Origin: Nitrosopumilaceae archaeon
GTDB taxonomy: Archaea > Thermoproteota > Nitrososphaeria > Nitrososphaerales > Nitrosopumilaceae
Length of the DNA stretch: 10,078 nucleotides
Assembly: GCA_007571225.1 (NCBI GenBank)
Contig: RKRU01000024.1
Coordinates: forward strand, 1 to 10,078
Direction of reading: 5' to 3'
Shown: positions 6,353 to 10,078 of the stretch, piece after piece
How the letters are laid out: each line of letters begins with the position of its first letter
Numbering within the stretch: position 1 is the stretch's first letter
Made by a program: the position numbers and the translations under genes
Notes under the pieces: model-generated
What the model saw: the letters and a program-made list of their open reading frames with translations, nothing else
Database searches by the model: none
What the model was told of the DNA's origin: nothing

Positions 6353-6411
6353 GCCGTCTGGATCAAGCGTAAGCAGCCTGCCTAATTTGTGACCAGAATC
6401 GGTCATTTGGG
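6353..6411 (-). repeat. Dispersed repeat, diverged copy D (inverted relative to A and C)
   Basis: Read on the minus strand, its first ~51 bases match copy A at about 36 positions, including aatgaccgattct and acaaatt. The palindrome is lost here: one arm is gcttacgct and the other does not match. It lies 83 bases past the two-gene operon, so with copy C it encloses that operon as an inverted pair. Confidence 0.6.
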
Positions 6412-6498
6412 GGCAGTGGAACTAAACAGGCCAGATTCCATTCATAACAGGAACCGAGTTCGTGGTATGTGCCCGTCCACACCAAATGGACTGCCACG

Positions 6499-6533
6499 CC
6501 GTCTGAAGCCATATCAGTCGGCTACATTGTAGC
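6499..6533. repeat. 35-bp direct repeat, first copy (intergenic)
   Basis: It is identical over 35 bases to 6570-6604. It ends in the dyad GCTACA-t-TGTAGC (6521-6533). This copy lies outside any gene. Confidence 0.9.
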
Positions 6534-6569
6534 GCATTAACGGCTGCCCTCCTCCTTTAGTCTTGATGT

Positions 6570-6604
6570 CCGTCTGAAGCCATATCAGTCGGCTACATTG
6601 TAGC
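6570..6604. repeat. 35-bp direct repeat, second copy (overlaps the argS 3' end)
   Basis: This copy covers the last three codons and the TAG stop of argS (6593-6604) plus 23 bases downstream of the gene. Its dyad GCTACA-t-TGTAGC spans the stop codon. The two copies start 71 bases apart, and flanking sequence outside the 35 bases does not match. Confidence 0.9.
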
Positions 6605-8911
6605 AGGGGCCTCTATTCCGATTAGTCCAAGCGCCCTCTCAATCGTGAGCCGGAACATTGAAACTAGGTAGAGTCTGGCATCCTCCAAATTATGATCTTC
6701 AAGTCCCAAGACCCTGTTCTTCTCATAGAATATGTTGAATCCGACTGCTAGATCATGACAGTAACGAGCGGCCACCTTGGGAGAGAGGTTTGTGACAGCA
6801 TCATGGACGTACGTGTCAAAGGACCCAATCAGCCTGATCAGGTTTCTTTCAGACGGTTCTGTCAGCAACCTGTAGTCTATGTGTGACGGCAGTTGCCTCT
6901 TGGCCTTTTCTAGTATGCGCGATGCTCTTGCCCCCGCATACTGTATGTATGATGCCGTGTCGCCTTCTAGGCTTAGTGAACGAGTGAGATCAAATGTGAT
7001 AATCTTGTCAAGATCCTGCCTTATCATCTCGTACCGTATGGCACCGACAGACAGGGCATGGGATATGCTCTCCACTTTTTGTTTCTTCATGTCAGGATGG
7101 CGCTTTTGCGTTTCAGATGTGGTCTTTTTGCGCAGTATCTCATATACGGAATCGGCATCCACGTATATTCCTCGGCGGCCAGACATATGCGCTTGGCGTC
7201 CCTCAGTATCCATCCCTAGGGCCGCTGCGGTTTCAGGACTTAGCGTAACCGACTCGTACCCCAGATGAATGTAGGCATCATCATTGTTGTTATTGCTGTC
7301 AGTATCGTTGTTATTATTACCACCACCTTCAACACCACTGTTAACACCACCGTCATTGCCGCCGTCATTGCCGCCGTCATTGCCGCCGTCATTGCTGCCA
7401 CTATAGTCATTGCTGCCACTATAGTCATTGCTGCCACTATAGTCATTGCTGCCACCACCATCACCATCACCACCACCATCACCATCACCACTATCATCAC
7501 CATCACCATTATCATCACCACTATCATCACCATCATGCAAGCCAAACCTAAAGCGACGCATCAGCCCGGCCACAATCTTTTGCAGGCCGGACTGGCGGTA
7601 GTCAACTACCGTAATGACTCGTGTGCCGGCAAAGCTTATCGTTTTAGCTCCATCATGCTTTAGCGTGGTCTGCCACAAGACGCCAGTACCCGGCTGTTCC
7701 CTGTCACTATATGCAACGTATGAAAATGGATCATCTAAAAGTCCGAGCTTCCATGCCGCGTACGGGATATCCTTTGCAATGTATGTTGCAGTACCATTGC
7801 TTCGGACCAGTACCTTGTCATTGTTGTTATCATCATTATCGTCATCGTTGCCACTAGCGTCATCGTTGCCACTACCGTCATCACTATTGTTGCTGTTGCT
7901 GTTATTATTGTCGCTGTTGTCGTTGCCGCTGCAATCCACATTGTCCCCGCCGGAGCCGTCGTTATTTTTTCGTCTGCCCCTGCCTGCCGCGCCTATATCG
8001 TCCCCTCCGGGTATGACCCAGCAACCCTTGTTTCTACCGCCCGTTCTCAGCTCGATCACTTCTGCATCCTTTAACTTTTCAAATACCGCACCCCACAGTC
8101 CAGAATGTATTATCTGTGACTCAAAGTTCAGACAGTCATAATATACAGAAAGGTTCCAGCATGTCTCAAGCTGGTCGGCAAGTACGCGCCGCGTTATCAC
8201 ATCTGCAAATCTTGCAGTCTCCGAGCCAGCATCCTCAATCTCCTGCAGCGTCTCCTTTCTTATACCTTCAAGGCTCCCGTCTGATTCGTACCTTTTGACC
8301 GTATTGACGTACACATCGTCCCCGCAGTACTGTGCAAACTTTTTGCCCGGCGGGGGCTCCATGCCAAACCCTAGATGCCAGAACCCGACTATAATATCGG
8401 CGACTTGGAGTCCAGAGTCGTCGACATAATTGAGAACGTTCACGCGGTATCCTGCTTTGCGCAGTATTCGGGATATGGTATCCCCAATTACGATGTTTCT
8501 GATGTGTCCTATATGCAGGGCCTTGTTGGGGTTCACGCTCGTATGTTCCACCGTTATTATAGTGCCGTCTCCCATATTGACACTGCCTGCAGTCTCCAGA
8601 CGGGCCCCGTCAAGTATGACACCAGAAAGGCTATCCCAGTCGGCAAAAAAGTTTACGTATCCTGACGGATGCGGTTTCGAGTACGACACCAATCCGCCGG
8701 ACCTCTTCTCTGCATTGTAGCGGGCCGATATCGTTGTGGCAATCTCGCGAGGGCTCTTTTTGAGTACGCCGGCAAGCAAAAACGCCACATTGGAGCTTGC
8801 ATCGCCGAATTCGGGCCTTGCAGCAGGTACTACGCTGAACTCCACATCAGGATTGGCAACCAGCGCATCCAGTCCTTTTCTAATCTCATCAAGCAAAAGT
8901 CGAAAGGACAT
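6593..8911 (-). CDS. argS: Arginyl-tRNA synthetase with two low-complexity insertions
   Basis: This class I synthetase charges tRNA-Arg with arginine. Seen in order: an N-terminal tRNA-binding domain with EFGDASSNVAF (34-44), TSVNPNKALHIGHIRN carrying the HIGH motif (133-136), NYVDDSGLQ (161-169), VLVRSNGTATYIAKDI (367-382), HMSGRRG as the archaeal KMSKS equivalent (575-581), and a helical anticodon-binding domain (~645-772) with YIQYAGARA. At 772 residues it is well above the usual ~560-630. The excess is two Asn/Asp/Gly/Ser-rich blocks, residues ~303-365 and ~459-546, each in a position expected to be a surface loop, while the catalytic motifs on both sides remain intact and in frame. The ATG overlaps the stop of the phosphatase gene by one base (TAATG), so translation is coupled. 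The protein is expected to be functional, since no second argS or stop is seen here. Confidence 0.96.
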   Translation of the reverse strand: MSFRLLLDEIRKGLDALVANPDVEFSVVPAARPEFGDASSNVAFLLAGVLKKSPREIATTISARYNAEKRSGGLVSYSKPHPSGYVNFFADWDSLSGVILDGARLETAGSVNMGDGTIITVEHTSVNPNKALHIGHIRNIVIGDTISRILRKAGYRVNVLNYVDDSGLQVADIIVGFWHLGFGMEPPPGKKFAQYCGDDVYVNTVKRYESDGSLEGIRKETLQEIEDAGSETARFADVITRRVLADQLETCWNLSVYYDCLNFESQIIHSGLWGAVFEKLKDAEVIELRTGGRNKGCWVIPGGDDIGAAGRGRRKNNDGSGGDNVDCSGNDNSDNNNSNSNNSDDGSGNDDASGNDDDNDDNNNDKVLVRSNGTATYIAKDIPYAAWKLGLLDDPFSYVAYSDREQPGTGVLWQTTLKHDGAKTISFAGTRVITVVDYRQSGLQKIVAGLMRRFRFGLHDGDDSGDDNGDGDDSGDGDGGGDGDGGGSNDYSGSNDYSGSNDYSGSNDGGNDGGNDGGNDGGVNSGVEGGGNNNNDTDSNNNNDDAYIHLGYESVTLSPETAAALGMDTEGRQAHMSGRRGIYVDADSVYEILRKKTTSETQKRHPDMKKQKVESISHALSVGAIRYEMIRQDLDKIITFDLTRSLSLEGDTASYIQYAGARASRILEKAKRQLPSHIDYRLLTEPSERNLIRLIGSFDTYVHDAVTNLSPKVAARYCHDLAVGFNIFYEKNRVLGLEDHNLEDARLYLVSMFRLTIERALGLIGIEAPATM
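7274..7537 (-). repeat. Tandem-repeat DNA coding for ArgRS insertion 2
   Basis: It codes for residues ~459-546. On the plus strand a 12-bp unit cgtcattgccgc occurs about four times (7351-7398, coding NDGG), followed by three perfect 18-bp units cactatagtcattgctgc (7399-7452, coding YSGSND), then irregular cac/cat trinucleotide tracts to ~7537. All unit lengths are multiples of three, so expansion or loss keeps the frame. Confidence 0.85.
7817..8005 (-). repeat. Low-complexity DNA coding for ArgRS insertion 1
   Basis: It codes for residues ~303-365, a basic start (RGRRK) followed by Asn/Asp/Ser/Gly runs such as SDNNNSNSNN. Repetition is less regular than in insertion 2, suggesting an older or more mutated expansion. 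It ends directly before the DKVLVRS strand of the catalytic domain. Confidence 0.75.
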
Positions 8912-9603
8912 TATAGATCCGAGAGTCTCGGCGCTAATTTATCTAGCGCCTCCAAGACACCATAACCAGAGTCTGAAGATACCGTCATTGTGGCCTCTGT
9001 CCTTACCTCTGCTGATGCATTTCCAAGCGCCACGCTGGTTCCTGCCACGTCAAACATCGGAATGTCAGTAGCGCTGTCCCCTATTGCAATCGTATCTGAC
9101 GGATCAACTGCCAGCATCTGCATGGCACGGGCCAGTCCTGCACCCTTGTCTACTCCAGGCGAGTTGACATGATATGCAAATTGGCTGTCAGAGAGCCGCA
9201 CCCTGCTGCCACGGCCGGCAAGCAACCGCCTGGCCGCATCAATATCAAAGGTGCGCTCCAAAACCACCTCGGTCATTCTGGGAAAGACATGCTTTTGTCT
9301 GGCCTCCGGTATGTCCTCCTGTATCATCTCAAATGCCTCCATACATTCGGACATGCTGCCAATCTTGGTATGCGTGTCGGGTCCCGACGTTATGCAACCG
9401 CCGTTCTCCCCCACAGCAAACGGGGTCGTGCCCCCAAAGACTGCAAGTATGAATCCCTCTACTGACGAGCGGCCCGTAACGTAGATTACTGTATGGCCGT
9501 CCGCCTCAAGCCGCCTCAGAGCCCCCAGTGCATCTAGGTGTATGCGCCCGCCGCCATTCTCAGTTATCGTGCCGTCTATATCCACTGCAAAGAGCTTTGG
9601 CAT
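8911..9603 (-). CDS. Phosphoglycolate phosphatase, archaeal HAD type
   Basis: This 230-residue HAD-superfamily enzyme of the archaeal/SPP-like cap type hydrolyses 2-phosphoglycolate to glycolate; in the cell it detoxifies phosphoglycolate. Motif I is FAVDIDGTIT with nucleophile D8 and acid/base D10; motif II is YVTGRS with T43; motif III is K153 in GVDKGAG; motif IV is IGDSATDIPMF with D176 and D180. The cap domain lies between ~85 and ~150. GENGG (65-69) is also typical. Start: an upstream TTG at 9624 would add seven residues, but it falls inside the TATA-like box, so the ATG at 9603, directly before PKLFAVDIDGT, is chosen. It is the first gene of an operon with argS. Other SPP-like sugar phosphatases share these motifs, so the exact substrate is a family inference. 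Confidence 0.92.
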   Translation of the reverse strand: MPKLFAVDIDGTITENGGGRIHLDALGALRRLEADGHTVIYVTGRSSVEGFILAVFGGTTPFAVGENGGCITSGPDTHTKIGSMSECMEAFEMIQEDIPEARQKHVFPRMTEVVLERTFDIDAARRLLAGRGSRVRLSDSQFAYHVNSPGVDKGAGLARAMQMLAVDPSDTIAIGDSATDIPMFDVAGTSVALGNASAEVRTEATMTVSSDSGYGVLEALDKLAPRLSDL

Positions 9604-9622
9604 GGCACTGCCACCCCGGGGC

Positions 9623-9630
9623 AATAATAA
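9623..9630 (-). promoter_or_regulatory. TATA-like box of the phosphatase-argS operon
   Basis: On the minus strand this reads ttattatt, centred about 24 bases before the ATG at 9603. No further box was seen directly before argS, so argS probably depends on this promoter. Confidence 0.5.
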
Positions 9631-9819
9631 GATGTTTGCACTGTAGGATGTAGCCGTGCTCTTCTGCTGTTATGATATGGATATTAAGTACAAGACCTCT
9701 TGGCATGTACGGCGCATTCACACCGAAGAACCAACAGCCGCCGCATGCCTGCCGCACCCACACTTCTGGTCACCACCATCACACACGTACAAACACATTA
9801 GATTTTCTGATACTTTGTT

Positions 9820-9870
9820 TGTAGGAACTGGGGTGTAGGAACTGGGGTGTAGGAACTGGGGTGTAGGAAC
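9820..9870 (+). repeat. 14-bp tandem repeat, array 1
   Basis: Three perfect units of tgtaggaactgggg (9820-9833, 9834-9847, 9848-9861) are followed by a partial unit ending at 9870. The unit length is not a multiple of three, which argues against a coding role. Confidence 0.95.
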
Positions 9871-9906
9871 AACGTGAACCATTGCACCGTGATTACATCT
9901 TAAGAC

Positions 9907-9945
9907 GTAGAAACTGGGGGGTAGAAACTGGGGGGTAGAAACTGG
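9907..9945 (+). repeat. 14-bp tandem repeat, array 2
   Basis: Two full units of gtagaaactggggg plus a partial unit. It is a variant of array 1 (shared core GTAGRAACTGGGG) 36 bases further right, with the change G to A fixed in all its units, so the two arrays expanded separately from a common ancestor. Confidence 0.95.
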
Positions 9946-10078
9946 AAACTCACAACTGTCAGTTCTCGCACATGTACAGGCACGCCCTGCGACCGTACAC
10001 GTACCAAAATTGAATAATCCAACACAGGATCTTCTCCTCCTCCTCCCCTCGCATACTCGTCCTTCCCACCCCCTTCTG

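Larger units (their letters stand above)
6271..6592. other. Repeat-containing spacer between the two-gene operon and argS
   Basis: No gene is seen. Just past the operon, TGCAACA (6311-6317) and TGTTGCA (6333-6339) are exact inverted repeats with a 15-base loop, and CCAGAC (6326-6331) can instead pair with GTCTGG (6356-6361), so two rival hairpins are possible at the operon's 3' end. Further right are repeat copy D and the first copy of a 35-bp direct repeat. Confidence 0.5.
9604..10078. other. Right-end region without a recognised gene
   Basis: It holds the operon promoter at its left edge, a second TATA-like stretch atattaag (~9680-9688) with no gene behind it, two arrays of a 14-bp G-rich repeat, and a pyrimidine-rich end. 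Several short frames are open on the minus strand from the right edge; one stays open from 10077 to a TAA at 9900-9902 (59 codons, Pro/Ser/Val-rich at the end, crossing the second array). It could be the 3' end of a gene lying beyond the window, but nothing in it is recognisable and neighbouring frames are also open. Confidence 0.4.

Noticed and set aside
7240..7663. Open frames on both strands across ArgRS insertion 2, giving Met/Val- or Ile/Thr-rich products
   Set aside because: They are by-products of the cac/cat and attgcc repeats read in other frames. The ArgRS frame is fixed by conserved motifs on both sides.
7274..8005. Inteins or introns as the cause of the enlarged ArgRS
   Set aside because: The extra blocks have no splicing-type Cys/Ser...His-Asn ends or endonuclease motifs and are pure Asn/Asp/Gly/Ser low complexity.
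9820..9945. CRISPR-like array at the right end
   Set aside because: The 14-bp units are directly adjacent with no spacers; this is a simple tandem repeat.
9900..10077. 3' end of a minus-strand gene entering from the right edge
   Set aside because: The frame is open for 59 codons but crosses a non-triplet tandem repeat, other frames there are also open, and no motif is recognisable. It is kept only as a remark in the right-end entry.
1..10078. tRNA or rRNA genes
   Set aside because: No cloverleaf with a TTCRA loop and matching acceptor stem was found by eye on either strand, and no rRNA motifs. A tRNAscan-SE run would settle this.

Overview
The window reads as a chromosomal segment of an ammonia-oxidising archaeon (Nitrososphaerota/Thaumarchaeota, marine group I.1a). 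Evidence seen here: an archaeal bifunctional fructose-1,6-bisphosphate aldolase/phosphatase, an archaeal-type phosphoglycolate phosphatase, an ArgRS with the archaeal MSGR form of the KMSKS loop, a stand-alone Lrp/AsnC ligand-binding domain, and TATA-like boxes 24-30 bases upstream of start codons with no Shine-Dalgarno sequence, which points to leaderless mRNAs. The mixed GC with heavy ATA, AGG and GCA use recalls Cenarchaeum, but that genus-level guess is from memory and not proven here.

Layout. 142-1311 (+) is fructose-bisphosphate aldolase/phosphatase. 1562-1792 (-) is a 76-residue Lrp/AsnC-type domain. 1963-3777 (+) is a 604-residue two-domain short-chain dehydrogenase resembling the N-terminal half of Chloroflexus malonyl-CoA reductase. 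3933-4715 (-) is a TauE/SafE-family exporter. A 668-base gene-free region (4716-5383) carries three copies of a ~59-bp palindrome-containing repeat. 5384-6270 (+) is a two-gene operon of unknown function: a four-cysteine zinc-ribbon-like protein followed by a ~169-residue conserved-looking protein. A fourth copy of the repeat and a 35-bp exact direct repeat lie in 6271-6604. 9603-6593 (-) is a two-gene operon, phosphoglycolate phosphatase then arginyl-tRNA synthetase, joined by a one-base TAATG overlap. The right end (9604-10078) has no recognisable gene and carries two arrays of a G-rich 14-bp repeat.

Together the recognisable genes are central carbon housekeeping (gluconeogenesis, 2-phosphoglycolate salvage, perhaps a 3-hydroxypropionate-type reductase step), translation, and an anion exporter. 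The most unusual items are: (i) ArgRS carries two Asn/Asp/Gly/Ser-rich insertions, 63 and 88 residues, partly coded by perfect 12- and 18-bp tandem repeats; (ii) a dispersed repeat family in inverted pairs, one pair enclosing the two-gene unknown operon; (iii) a 35-bp repeat that duplicates the 3' end of argS; (iv) a double-SDR enzyme with Gln where the catalytic YxxxK lysine is expected.
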